Below are positions 1 to 7,118 of a stretch of DNA of 19,087 nucleotides, in pieces. The number at the start of each line of letters is the position of its first letter. Positions within the stretch are counted from its first letter, which is position 1. This DNA is from Spirochaetaceae bacterium (lineage in GTDB: Bacteria > Spirochaetota > Spirochaetia > PWKH01). The translations under genes were made by a program, and so were the position numbers. The stretch spans positions 1 through 19,087 of the forward strand of contig PWNW01000164.1 in the NCBI GenBank assembly GCA_003557605.1. The letters are read 5' to 3'. The notes under the pieces were generated by a model. It saw nothing but the letters and a program-made list of their open reading frames with translations, was not told the origin of the DNA and made no database searches.

Positions 1-657
1 CACGAACTTCCTCCTATGGGCAGGGAGGAGAAAATTACCCTTGCTGTATTCATCCTGACCATTGTGCTCTGGCTCACCTCTCCGGTGCTGGAATCCTGGC
101 TGGGAATTTCCATCCCTATTTCCATGCCCGTAACATTCACAGCCTGTCTCTTCTTTATTCCCGGGGTCACAAAACGCACCTGGAAGGACATCGAACCCCA
201 TATGTCCTGGAGCGGGATTATCCTGATCGTATCAGGTATATCAATCGGGATGATGCTCTACCTCACCGGAGCCGCTCAATGGCTGTCCGTCATCCTGCTG
301 TCGGGCATCGGCGACATGGGAAGCTTTGCCATGGTCTTCACCATTGTGCTGCTGATCTCATTCATCAAGATTGCCTTCTCCAGCAATACCGTTACGGCCA
401 CCATCATCATCCCGATCATGATCGAACTGGCCAAGACCCTGAACCTGCCTGTGCTCTCGGTGGCCCTTCCTGCATCGATCGTGGCTTCCCTCGCCTTCAT
501 CCTGGTCACCTCATCGCCCACCAATGTGATACCCTACTCCGCCGGCTATTTCTCCATCCTCGACATGGCCAAGGCGGGAACGGTGCTCACCCTTGCGGCA
601 TCACTGATTGTGGCTTTGACTATTTTCACCGTGGGATCCTTTACGGGTCTTTACTAA
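1..657 (+). CDS. DASS/SLC13-family anion (dicarboxylate or sulfate) transporter, C-terminal part
   Basis: The reading frame is open from base 1, so the gene starts before the window. 218 residues of its C-terminal half are visible, and the internal ATG at base 16 is not the true start. It is strongly hydrophobic, with about six membrane segments. Two features mark the DASS (SLC13, ArsB/NhaD superfamily) fold. An SNT triplet at fragment residues 128-130 lies in a helix rich in Thr and Ile, and an SPTN motif at 172-175 is followed by a VIPYSAGYFS stretch. In this family such motifs form the Na+ and carboxylate site. The family takes up di- or tricarboxylates or sulfate with Na+; the substrate cannot be told from this fragment. 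The gene ends 3 bp before the convergent phosphatase gene. I am sure of the family but not of the substrate. Confidence 0.85.
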   Translation, partial: HELPPMGREEKITLAVFILTIVLWLTSPVLESWLGISIPISMPVTFTACLFFIPGVTKRTWKDIEPHMSWSGIILIVSGISIGMMLYLTGAAQWLSVILLSGIGDMGSFAMVFTIVLLISFIKIAFSSNTVTATIIIPIMIELAKTLNLPVLSVALPASIVASLAFILVTSSPTNVIPYSAGYFSILDMAKAGTVLTLAASLIVALTIFTVGSFTGLY

Positions 658-660
658 GTT

Positions 661-1590
661 CTACGGCACCGCCGGATTTTTCAAGGCGGTGCCGGCAGAT
701 TCAATAAGCAGACTTTTAATATTCTCAACAGCCTCGGGAACCACCCCTGCCTGGTACTTCAGAAACCCTTCAGATGATCCGTATCTCCGGTGCAGGTGGG
801 CGAGGGTATGCTCTATCCAGCGGCTTCTTACCCCCATGAGCCCCGCAAGATCACTTCTCGGGATTCCCATGCTGATGAGCAGGGTGCCCTCCTCATGTTC
901 AATGAAGTTTTCTATAACTTCCTCCAGATGGAGGTTTGACAGTGAGAAGTCCGAAACAATGTACCGCTCAGGAACTCCGAGAAGATCCAGGAGCAATGCA
1001 GTAATAACCCCGACCCGGTCCTTTCCGTTGGTGCAGTGGATCAGCACAGGGTAGGCTTCCGGTGAAGAAAGCATTTCAAACACCGGCTTTATCCGAGAGC
1101 TCCAATCATCAAGATATTCAATGTAGCTGTCCTGGAACATGCTGGGAATTCTGCTTCTGCGGACAAGCAGCGGCAGATGCAGCGGTTTTGTATGATCGTA
1201 TATCGGCATGATGTGGTAGTCTGCCCCCTCAGGAATTCTGTTGGGGTATTTTTCAATTCGGGAGTGCTCACGCAGGTCAATGACGGTGCGTATACCGATG
1301 TTCTCCAAGTACTGCAGGTCCTCATCAGTCAGGGAGCTTAAATTGTCGCTTCGGTACACCATTCCGGAGGCAACAGCCCCTCCTGATGCGGGATAACCTC
1401 CGATATCCCGGGTGTTCCTGGTTCCCTGAAGATCAACAAACCGCTCTTCCACCCGGCTGTGGTCCTCTAAGATCACATCAGAGTAATAATCATGACCGTC
1501 AGTTCCGATCCCGCCGACAAACCTGACAATAAGAAAAAAGGCAACCGCCAGCACAAGCACGGCTCCTGCGATTGATGCACCGGTTCTCAC
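661..1590 (-). CDS. Membrane-anchored tyrosine/dual-specificity phosphatase-like protein (Y_phosphatase3 type)
   Basis: With a GTG start at 1590 the product is 309 residues. Residues 4-24 form one hydrophobic segment, probably a signal anchor, followed by a soluble domain. The domain carries NTRDIGGYP, a VYRSDNLSSLT block and a TVIDLR block, then the signature HCTNGKDR with Cys186 and Arg192 (C-X5-R). This matches the bacterial tyrosine phosphatase family related to Mycobacterium PtpB and yeast Siw14, which act on phosphotyrosine, phosphoinositides or inositol phosphates. The open frame runs up to 1701, but a promoter (TTGCCT, 17 bp, TATAAA) lies within that extension and an AGGGG sits about 8 bases before the GTG, so I prefer 1590. 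The anchor suggests that the catalytic domain faces outside the cytoplasm, though topology is not proven. The substrate is unknown. Confidence 0.8.
   Translation of the reverse strand: MRTGASIAGAVLVLAVAFFLIVRFVGGIGTDGHDYYSDVILEDHSRVEERFVDLQGTRNTRDIGGYPASGGAVASGMVYRSDNLSSLTDEDLQYLENIGIRTVIDLREHSRIEKYPNRIPEGADYHIMPIYDHTKPLHLPLLVRRSRIPSMFQDSYIEYLDDWSSRIKPVFEMLSSPEAYPVLIHCTNGKDRVGVITALLLDLLGVPERYIVSDFSLSNLHLEEVIENFIEHEEGTLLISMGIPRSDLAGLMGVRSRWIEHTLAHLHRRYGSSEGFLKYQAGVVPEAVENIKSLLIESAGTALKNPAVP
665..693. terminator. Hairpin between convergent genes, possible bidirectional terminator
   Basis: A perfect 9-bp inverted repeat, GGCACCGCC at 665-673 and GGCGGTGCC at 685-693, encloses an 11-nt loop. It lies just after the transporter stop codon and inside the last codons of the convergent phosphatase gene. 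Neither side has a clear run of T, so it is only a weak candidate for an intrinsic terminator. The position between two convergent genes is the main support. Confidence 0.4.
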
Positions 1591-1624
1591 GAAGCAACCC
1601 CTGAAGGAAAAAAGATATATGGTT

Positions 1625-1653
1625 TTTATAGCGCACATTCTCAGATCAGGCAA
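1625..1653 (-). promoter_or_regulatory. Predicted sigma70-type promoter of the phosphatase gene
   Basis: On the minus strand, TTGCCT (1648-1653) and TATAAA (1625-1630) are 17 bp apart. Transcription would start near 1617, giving a leader of about 27 nt before the GTG at 1590. It rules out the longer start codons upstream. Confidence 0.5.
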
Positions 1654-1673
1654 CCCTTTTCCAGACAAATACC

Positions 1674-1690
1674 ATACCCCCCTATAGTAC
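1674..1690. promoter_or_regulatory. CsoR-type copper operator upstream of copZ-csoR
   Basis: The box ATACCCCCCTATAGTAC is a C-run flanked by imperfect AT-rich inverted arms (ATACC, 7 bp, AGTAC). It matches the second box at 4727-4743 in 15 of 17 positions. CsoR repressors of Bacillus type bind boxes of this kind, with a G/C run between ATAC-like arms. It lies just upstream of the copZ-csoR genes, and CsoR is encoded here, so autoregulation is the natural reading. Confidence 0.75.
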
Positions 1691-1720
1691 TTGACCATCA
1701 TGCTCCGTCCCCAGTATGAT
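1691..1720 (+). promoter_or_regulatory. Predicted promoter of copZ-csoR
   Basis: TTGACC (1691-1696) and TATGAT (1715-1720) are 18 bp apart and follow the operator directly. The start point near 1727 would leave only a short leader before the AGGAGGTG ribosome binding site at 1727-1734. An alternative, CAGACA (1662-1667), 17 bp, TAGTAC (1685-1690), would put the operator inside the spacer, as in the copA promoter. The sequence does not decide between them. Confidence 0.45.
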
Positions 1721-1739
1721 ATAGTCAGGAGGTGAAATT

Positions 1740-1964
1740 ATGAAACTGTTCAGAAAAAAACCTGACTTGGTATTCACCGTTCCTTCCATGACCTGCGCGC
1801 ACTGCGGGAAACGCATCACTGACATCCTGCAGGATATGGACGGGGTGAAATCTGCAGAAGCAGATGCAGAGAGCAAAGAGATTCGGGTCTTCGGGGCAAT
1901 CACCTTTGAAGAGGCTGAACAAGCCCTGGCCCATACATCCTATGCCCCGTCAAGGAAGGTATAG
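1740..1964 (+). CDS. copZ: Heavy-metal-associated (HMA) domain protein, CopZ-like copper chaperone
   Basis: This 74-residue protein is a single ferredoxin-like HMA domain with the metal site MTCAHC (Met-x-Cys-x-x-Cys) near residues 17-22. In CopZ/Atx1 proteins this site binds Cu(I) and passes it to the ATPase or to CsoR. The start is clear: AGGAGGTG lies just before the ATG. The first ten residues are basic (MKLFRKKP) and longer than in Bacillus CopZ. The gene precedes csoR by 3 bp, so the two form an operon under the CsoR-type box. Copper is inferred from the operator, csoR and copA next door; the HMA motif alone would also allow other soft metals. Confidence 0.85.
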   Translation: MKLFRKKPDLVFTVPSMTCAHCGKRITDILQDMDGVKSAEADAESKEIRVFGAITFEEAEQALAHTSYAPSRKV

Positions 1965-1967
1965 CAT

Positions 1968-2249
1968 ATGATAAATGAAAAGCTGAAAGCCGGAACTGCA
2001 TCCCGGCTCAGGCGCATTGAGGGACAGATCCGCGGCATACAGCGGATGGTTGAAGAGGATCGGTACTGCATGGACATTCTTGCACAGACGCGGGCTGCCG
2101 CTTCAGCACTTCGTTCTGTTGAGGACATCATCCTGGAGAATCACATGAACACCTGCGTGGCCCATGCCTTTGAAAGCAGCGATCCCTCGCAGCAGCAGGA
2201 AAAGATTGATGAAGTGCTTTCACTGTTCTCCCAGTACAGAAAAAGCTAA
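1968..2249 (+). CDS. csoR: CsoR-family Cu(I)-sensing transcriptional repressor
   Basis: This is a 93-residue all-helical protein of the CsoR/RcnR (DUF156) family, with the typical N-terminal block RLRRIEGQIRGIQRMVEE. The metal ligands are all in place: Cys34, His59 and Cys63, the Cys-His-Cys set that separates Cu(I) sensors from RcnR (Ni/Co) and FrmR types. In this family apo-CsoR represses by binding a GC-run operator, and Cu(I) releases it. Matching boxes lie before its own operon and before copA. Its last 4 bp overlap the last 4 bp of copA, which comes from the other strand. The family call is near certain; Cu(I) specificity rests on the ligand set and the neighbours. Confidence 0.93.
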   Translation: MINEKLKAGTASRLRRIEGQIRGIQRMVEEDRYCMDILAQTRAAASALRSVEDIILENHMNTCVAHAFESSDPSQQQEKIDEVLSLFSQYRKS

Positions 2250-4699
2250 TCCTCTTTGCTGAATGCCGGTTCTATGTTCACGTTTTTCAGTCTCAGAGAA
2301 TTATAGACCACATTCAGCGAACTGATGCTCATGGCCGCTGCACCTATCATCGGGTGCAGCAGCCCGAGCATTGCCGCAGGCACTGCTGCGGCATTATAGA
2401 ACCATGCCCAGAAATAGTTCTCCTTGATCTTCCGGAACATCGCCTGGGACAGGTTGATTGCCGTAACCAGGGAAGAGAGATCTCCCCGAACCAGGGTGAC
2501 GTCTGCAGACTCAATAGCGATGTCGGTACCGGTGCCCATGGCAATTCCCACATTAGCCTGTTTGAGGGCCGGAGCATCGTTGATCCCGTCCCCCACCATG
2601 GCGGTCATGCCCCATCGCTCCTGCAGGCTCCGCACTGCATCAACCTTTTCATGGGGAAGCACTTCAGCAATCACCTCCTTGATCCCTGCCTGCCGGGCAA
2701 CCGCCTCTGCGGTGACCCGGTTGTCCCCGGTGATCATCACGGTAATCAGACCTCTGCTGTTGAGCTCCCTCACCGCTTCAGCGGAGTGCTTCTTTATTGG
2801 GTCCTGCACTCCGAAGATCCCCAGCACCCGCTGTTCTGATGCAGCTATTACGGCGATCTTTGCCTGGGATTCCAGCTGTTTCATCTGCTGCTCAACCGAA
2901 TCTACCGAAATTCCCTGCTCGATCATATAGCTTCTGCTTCCCGCATATATGATTTGTCCGTCCACCGAAGCACTGATGCCCCTTCCGGTTACCGAGATGA
3001 AGGATTCAGGCTCCCTTAGGGCAATGCCCCGCTGCCGTGCCGCGTCGACCACTGCCCTGCCCAAGGGATGCTCGCTTCCCAGCTCCGCAGATGCAGCGGC
3101 ATAGAGCAGCCAGTCAGGATCGATGTCGTCATCAGCGGGGATCACATCGGTGACCGCCGGTTTTCCCATGGTTATCGTTCCGGTCTTATCAAAGGCGACT
3201 GCCTTGATCTCCTTCATGGTCTGCACCGCCTCACCGTTTCGTATCAGAATTCCCTTCCGGGCTCCTATCCCGCTGCCCACCATCAGTGCCGTGGGGGTAC
3301 CGAGACCAAGGGCACAGGGGCAGGCAATGACAAGCACCGCCGCAGCAGTGATAAACGACAGGGTCAGCGGGGTCAGGTCGGGGTTCACCCAGGGCAGAAA
3401 CGAAGCCCCCCATGTGATAACCGTCATATGCATGTCGGGAAAGAGATTGAAGGAAATAAACACCAATGCGGCAAGGCCGAGTATGACGGGAACAAAATAC
3501 CCCGTGACCCGGTCGGCAAATTCCTGGATAGGAACTTTCGTCCCCTGGCATTCATCAACCAGCTTGATGACCTGGGCTAGGAATGAGTCGGCCCCTACCT
3601 TTTCAGCACGCACCTTCAGTAGGCCGGTCCCGTTGACCGTAGCTCCGATGACCTTGGCACCTTCGCCTTTTTCCACCGGTACCGGTTCTCCGGTGGCCAT
3701 ACTCTCATCGACATAGCTGCTGCCCGAAATCACATTACCGTCGGCGGGAATTTTTTCCCCGGGACGCACCACCATTACATCGCCGACCTTCAGCTCACTG
3801 ATTTCTATTTCCCGTTCCTGGTCATCAACGATGATGCGGGCAGTCTTTGCCCCCAGTTCAACCAGTTTTCTGATTGCCTGGGATGCCTTGCCCTTGGCCC
3901 GTGCCTCAAGATACTTGCCGATAAGGTGAAAGGTCATGATTGACGCAGCCATTTCAATAAAGGTCTGCACAGGGAAAAAGAATCCCGCCAGCCCCGTAAG
4001 ATAGGGCGGGAAGGAGCCCAGAGACACCAGCACATCCATATTGGGCCGTCGGGCCTTGAGAGACCTGAATGCAGCAAGGTGCACATGCCTGCCTGCACCG
4101 AAGACCACCGGGGCAGCCAGAAGGGCCGTAACCGGCAGGTATCCCGGAATCGGCATAATCAGCATGTGAATCACCATCAGCACCATGATAGTCACTGTCA
4201 GGGAAGCAGCCGCAAGCAGGCGGATACGCTCGGTCCGGGCATCATCAGCAGGAGCATCTTTACTGTCCGACAGCTCATATCCCGCATCATGAACTGCCCG
4301 GCGTATGCTGCGGGAACTAACCGCCGACGGGTCATAGGTAATGCGCAGAGACTCCCCGGCAAGGTTCACCGCAGCTTTTTTGACACCCTCCATTCCGCTG
4401 AGAGCCTGTTCAACCGCTGAGACACAGGATGCGCAGCTCATGCCGCCAACAGAATATGTTTCAGTTACAACCTGATTACTGACTTCCTCTGCATCGTACC
4501 CCGCAGAACGTACTGCATCAATAATATCCGATGCATCAAGCCTGGCACCGTCATAGGTGATTTTCATTTGTTCATTCAGGAGGCTGAGATTCACCTCCTG
4601 CGTCCCGTCAAGGTCCTTTACTGCCGACTCAACAGCTGCTGCACATGATGCACAGCTCATGCCTGACAGCTTGAACTCTCCGACTGCTTTCTGTTCCAT
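2246..4699 (-). CDS. copA: Cu(I)-exporting P1B-1-type ATPase CopA with two N-terminal HMA domains
   Basis: This 817-residue protein has the full P1B ATPase plan. Two HMA domains carry Cys16/Cys19 and Cys89/Cys92, both as MSCASC. The membrane helices follow, then the actuator TGEP, the CPC metal site at 460-462, the phosphorylation motif DKTGT with Asp504, the SEHPLG nucleotide-site motif and GDGIND at 703-708. The C-terminal helices carry YN (FYNAAAVP) and MSISS (PMIGAAAMSISS), the marks of subgroup 1B-1, which exports Cu(I) (or Ag(I)) from the cytoplasm. Length and motifs are complete and nothing looks broken. GAGGGG precedes the ATG. The promoter carries a CsoR-type box in its spacer, so copper should induce it. 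The gene converges with csoR, with 4 bp of overlap. Confidence 0.95.
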   Translation of the reverse strand: MEQKAVGEFKLSGMSCASCAAAVESAVKDLDGTQEVNLSLLNEQMKITYDGARLDASDIIDAVRSAGYDAEEVSNQVVTETYSVGGMSCASCVSAVEQALSGMEGVKKAAVNLAGESLRITYDPSAVSSRSIRRAVHDAGYELSDSKDAPADDARTERIRLLAAASLTVTIMVLMVIHMLIMPIPGYLPVTALLAAPVVFGAGRHVHLAAFRSLKARRPNMDVLVSLGSFPPYLTGLAGFFFPVQTFIEMAASIMTFHLIGKYLEARAKGKASQAIRKLVELGAKTARIIVDDQEREIEISELKVGDVMVVRPGEKIPADGNVISGSSYVDESMATGEPVPVEKGEGAKVIGATVNGTGLLKVRAEKVGADSFLAQVIKLVDECQGTKVPIQEFADRVTGYFVPVILGLAALVFISFNLFPDMHMTVITWGASFLPWVNPDLTPLTLSFITAAAVLVIACPCALGLGTPTALMVGSGIGARKGILIRNGEAVQTMKEIKAVAFDKTGTITMGKPAVTDVIPADDDIDPDWLLYAAASAELGSEHPLGRAVVDAARQRGIALREPESFISVTGRGISASVDGQIIYAGSRSYMIEQGISVDSVEQQMKQLESQAKIAVIAASEQRVLGIFGVQDPIKKHSAEAVRELNSRGLITVMITGDNRVTAEAVARQAGIKEVIAEVLPHEKVDAVRSLQERWGMTAMVGDGINDAPALKQANVGIAMGTGTDIAIESADVTLVRGDLSSLVTAINLSQAMFRKIKENYFWAWFYNAAAVPAAMLGLLHPMIGAAAMSISSLNVVYNSLRLKNVNIEPAFSKED

Positions 4700-4720
4700 A
4701 ATCTGCCCCTCTGCCTCTAA

Positions 4721-4750
4721 AATACTATACCCCCCTATGGTATGTCAACA
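4721..4750 (-). promoter_or_regulatory. copA promoter with CsoR-type operator in its spacer
   Basis: On the minus strand a consensus TTGACA (4745-4750) is followed by an 18-bp spacer and TATTTT (4721-4726). The spacer is almost filled by the operator at 4727-4743, ATACC, 7 bp, GGTAT, with perfect 5-bp arms and a run of six C on the plus strand. Binding there would directly block RNA polymerase. The -10 element is weak; the -35 and the operator are clear. Confidence 0.75.
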
Positions 4751-4783
4751 GCAAAGGAACATTTCATGATAATAACTGTCTCT

Positions 4784-5842
4784 CTAGACGCTGAAACGTA
4801 TGTTCAGAATATCTCCGTCTTGAACGGTATACTGCCTGCCCTCAAGCCGGAATTTCCCAGCGGTCTTCACATCCTTCTCCGAGCCAAGGCGCATCAGATC
4901 GTCATAGGTGAACACCTCAGCACGAATAAATCCCCTGGCGAGATCAGTATGGATCGCCGCAGCTGCATCCAGGGCTGAAGAGCCCTTCCTGAGGGTCCAG
5001 GCTCTCACTTCATCATCACCGACGGTAAAAAAACTTATATACCCCAGGGTCCGGTAGGCGAAGGTGGTGAGGCGTTCCCGGGCTGATTCAGTGATTCCCA
5101 TATCATCCATGAATTCCCTTCTGTCCTGCTCGTCATCAATTTCACTGAGCTCCATTTCAAAGGCACCGCAGAACTCCACCACCGGGTACAGGCGTGTCAT
5201 TTCCTCCACGGTCCTGCTGTTCTGTCCGTAGGTATCCTCTCCGGAATTCAAAATCACAAACAACGGCTTGGTGGTGAGAAACTGAACCCCTGCAATGATC
5301 TTCCTTTCTTCAGGTAAAAGATCCAGAGCGCGAAGGGGCTCTCCGGCATCAAGATGCTGCTGTATCTTTCCCATCACCGCCAGTTCCGCAGTGAGTTCCC
5401 GGGACCGTTTTCCCCGCTTCATATCGGCATCAATCCGTTCCAGGCGCTTTTCAGCAAGGATCTGATCACTGAGAAGAAGTTCGGAAATCATCTCTTCTGC
5501 CTCTGAAACCGGTGACGGATCACCAAGGATATCATCGGTAAAGTTTCTCACCACCAAAGCAAGGGCATCACAGTTTTTAAGGATCTGCAAAGCTTCAGAG
5601 GAAAACATTTGGGCCCCCGAACCCACGGCGGCGAAATCTGAAAAATTGATGGAGGCAAATACCGTTTTCTTAGGAAGGTACATCCGGGACAGTTCAGCCA
5701 CCCGAAGGTCTTCCACCTCCACGATGCCGCGGTTGATCTCTCCCCGGTGCGATTCTCCTGTCATACGAGCCCTCTGGCCGGTGAGGGCATTAAATATGGT
5801 TGTCTTTCCAGACGCTTCCGGCCCGATAACTGCTATATTCAT
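4784..5842 (-). CDS. Divergent YchF/OLA1-like P-loop NTPase (Obg superfamily paralogue)
   Basis: 352 residues, close to the usual 363 of YchF, in the same domain order: P-loop domain, helical coiled insertion (about 115-175), second half of the nucleotide domain, and a C-terminal TGS/DUF933 domain (about 268-352) with VRAWTLRKG, HTDLARGFIRAEV and GRQYTVQDGDI. The C-terminal domain is well conserved. N199 and E202 (NSGED) match the N-x-x-E motif by which YchF prefers ATP over GTP. The nucleotide domain is otherwise unusual: the P-loop is GPEASGKT (7-14) where YchF has N-V-GKS, and the G3 block DxAGL is replaced by SDFAAVG. YchF binds ribosomes and is linked to stress responses; whether this version does is unknown. 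It lies 41 bp after the predicted homoserine kinase gene, so the two are probably cotranscribed. The ribosome binding site is weak. Confidence 0.85.
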   Translation of the reverse strand: MNIAVIGPEASGKTTIFNALTGQRARMTGESHRGEINRGIVEVEDLRVAELSRMYLPKKTVFASINFSDFAAVGSGAQMFSSEALQILKNCDALALVVRNFTDDILGDPSPVSEAEEMISELLLSDQILAEKRLERIDADMKRGKRSRELTAELAVMGKIQQHLDAGEPLRALDLLPEERKIIAGVQFLTTKPLFVILNSGEDTYGQNSRTVEEMTRLYPVVEFCGAFEMELSEIDDEQDRREFMDDMGITESARERLTTFAYRTLGYISFFTVGDDEVRAWTLRKGSSALDAAAAIHTDLARGFIRAEVFTYDDLMRLGSEKDVKTAGKFRLEGRQYTVQDGDILNIRFSV

Positions 5843-5883
5843 GGCCCTATCATGTCAGAACCGGGGGTGATGGGCAATAGGGT

Positions 5884-7098
5884 TCAGCCCTTCTGACTGA
5901 ACAGCAGCCGAATAAACTCCTTTCCCTCCAAAAGACCGAAGGACCCTCTTTGTGCAGACTCCTCATCATAGGAGGTAATTCCGTCACCGGGAACCCCGGG
6001 GGTATAGATCATAAAGGGCACCGGATCATGCACGTGGGTCCTCAGGCTGCACGGGGTGGGATGATCGGGCAGCACCGCAACAGTCACCGGCTCATCCATC
6101 TCTGCAATGCGCTCCATCAAGGGTCTGATGAGCCTCTGATCAAGGTATTCTATGGTACGGGTCTTCAGCAGCGCATCCCCCTCATGACCCGCCTCATCGC
6201 TTGCCTCCACGTGGACAAAAACAAAATCCTTGCGGGCAAGCACCTCAGCAGCTGCCATGGCCTTGCCTTCGTAGTTGGTGTCATGCAGCCCTGTAGCCCC
6301 CTCCACATGCACCGCCTCAAGCCCTGCATACACCCCGATGCCGAAGAGCAGATCAACGGCGGAAATCACTGCCCCGCTTTTACCGTACAGTTCCATGAAG
6401 GTCTTCATCTTCGGCCGGTATCCGGGAGACCAGAACCACAGGGCATTCGCCGGGTCCTTTTTCCGTGACATGCGCTTAAGATTCACCGGGTGACGGGACA
6501 GTATCTCCCTTGACTGTTCTGTCAGTCGGTTCAGCAGCGACGCAGTCTCTTCTCCCTCAGAGGAAAGACCCCGGACCAGCACATCCCGATAGCTAGTGCC
6601 GGGGACATCATGGGGAGGAGTGCAGACTATCTGATCACTGCCCCCCTTGACCACCAGCAGGTGGCGGTAGCTCACACCGGGATACAGCTGCATAGGCTGT
6701 CCGGAGATTTTCTCCTGCACGGCGGCAATGAGCTTACCTGCCTCCTCAGTGGAAATATGGCCTGCAGAGTGGTTCCTGATGATGCCGTCATCCTCAAGGC
6801 AGATCAGGTTGCACCGCATGGCAAGGTCTCCGTCCTGGAGGTCCACCCCCATGCTCGCCGCCTCCAGCACTCCCCTCCCCTGGTACACCTCCCTCAGGTC
6901 ATATCCCAGAACCGAGAGGTTCGCAGCCTCACTTCCTGGGGGCATGTCCTTTGGGACTGCTGCAAGCAGGCCAAGCCTGCTGCGGGGGCAGATACTGTCA
7001 ATCGTCGGCGTGTGTGCCGCCTGAAGCGGGGTTTTTCCCCCCAGCACCTCCAGGGGATAATCTGCGGCCCCATCGGCAAGTATCACCACATATTTCAT
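5884..7098 (-). CDS. ApgM-like alkaline-phosphatase-superfamily enzyme, predicted homoserine kinase
   Basis: This 404-residue protein belongs to the archaeal-type cofactor-independent phosphoglycerate mutase family (ApgM, COG3635). The metal-site residues of the superfamily are visible: Asp9 (LADGAAD), Ser56 as likely nucleophile (PGSEAANLSVLGYD), Asp301 and His305 (SDEAGHEGD), and Asp345-His346 (LPDHPTP), followed by a THVHDP block. A subgroup of this family has been proposed as a non-orthologous homoserine kinase because it sits beside threonine-pathway genes. Here it starts 20 bp after threonine synthase, on the same strand, with a good GGAGG site, and no GHMP-type thrB is seen in the window. 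I therefore favour homoserine to O-phosphohomoserine; phosphoglycerate mutase is the alternative. The family call is firm, the substrate is inferred. Confidence 0.85.
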   Translation of the reverse strand: MKYVVILADGAADYPLEVLGGKTPLQAAHTPTIDSICPRSRLGLLAAVPKDMPPGSEAANLSVLGYDLREVYQGRGVLEAASMGVDLQDGDLAMRCNLICLEDDGIIRNHSAGHISTEEAGKLIAAVQEKISGQPMQLYPGVSYRHLLVVKGGSDQIVCTPPHDVPGTSYRDVLVRGLSSEGEETASLLNRLTEQSREILSRHPVNLKRMSRKKDPANALWFWSPGYRPKMKTFMELYGKSGAVISAVDLLFGIGVYAGLEAVHVEGATGLHDTNYEGKAMAAAEVLARKDFVFVHVEASDEAGHEGDALLKTRTIEYLDQRLIRPLMERIAEMDEPVTVAVLPDHPTPCSLRTHVHDPVPFMIYTPGVPGDGITSYDEESAQRGSFGLLEGKEFIRLLFSQKG

Positions 7099-7118
7099 GC
7101 TTCACCCTCCTGCGTGTC

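Noticed and set aside
3123..3716. Long open frame (197 codons) on the plus strand inside copA
   Set aside because: It lies wholly antisense to a well-conserved ATPase, shows no recognisable domain and has unusual composition; it is a shadow of copA.
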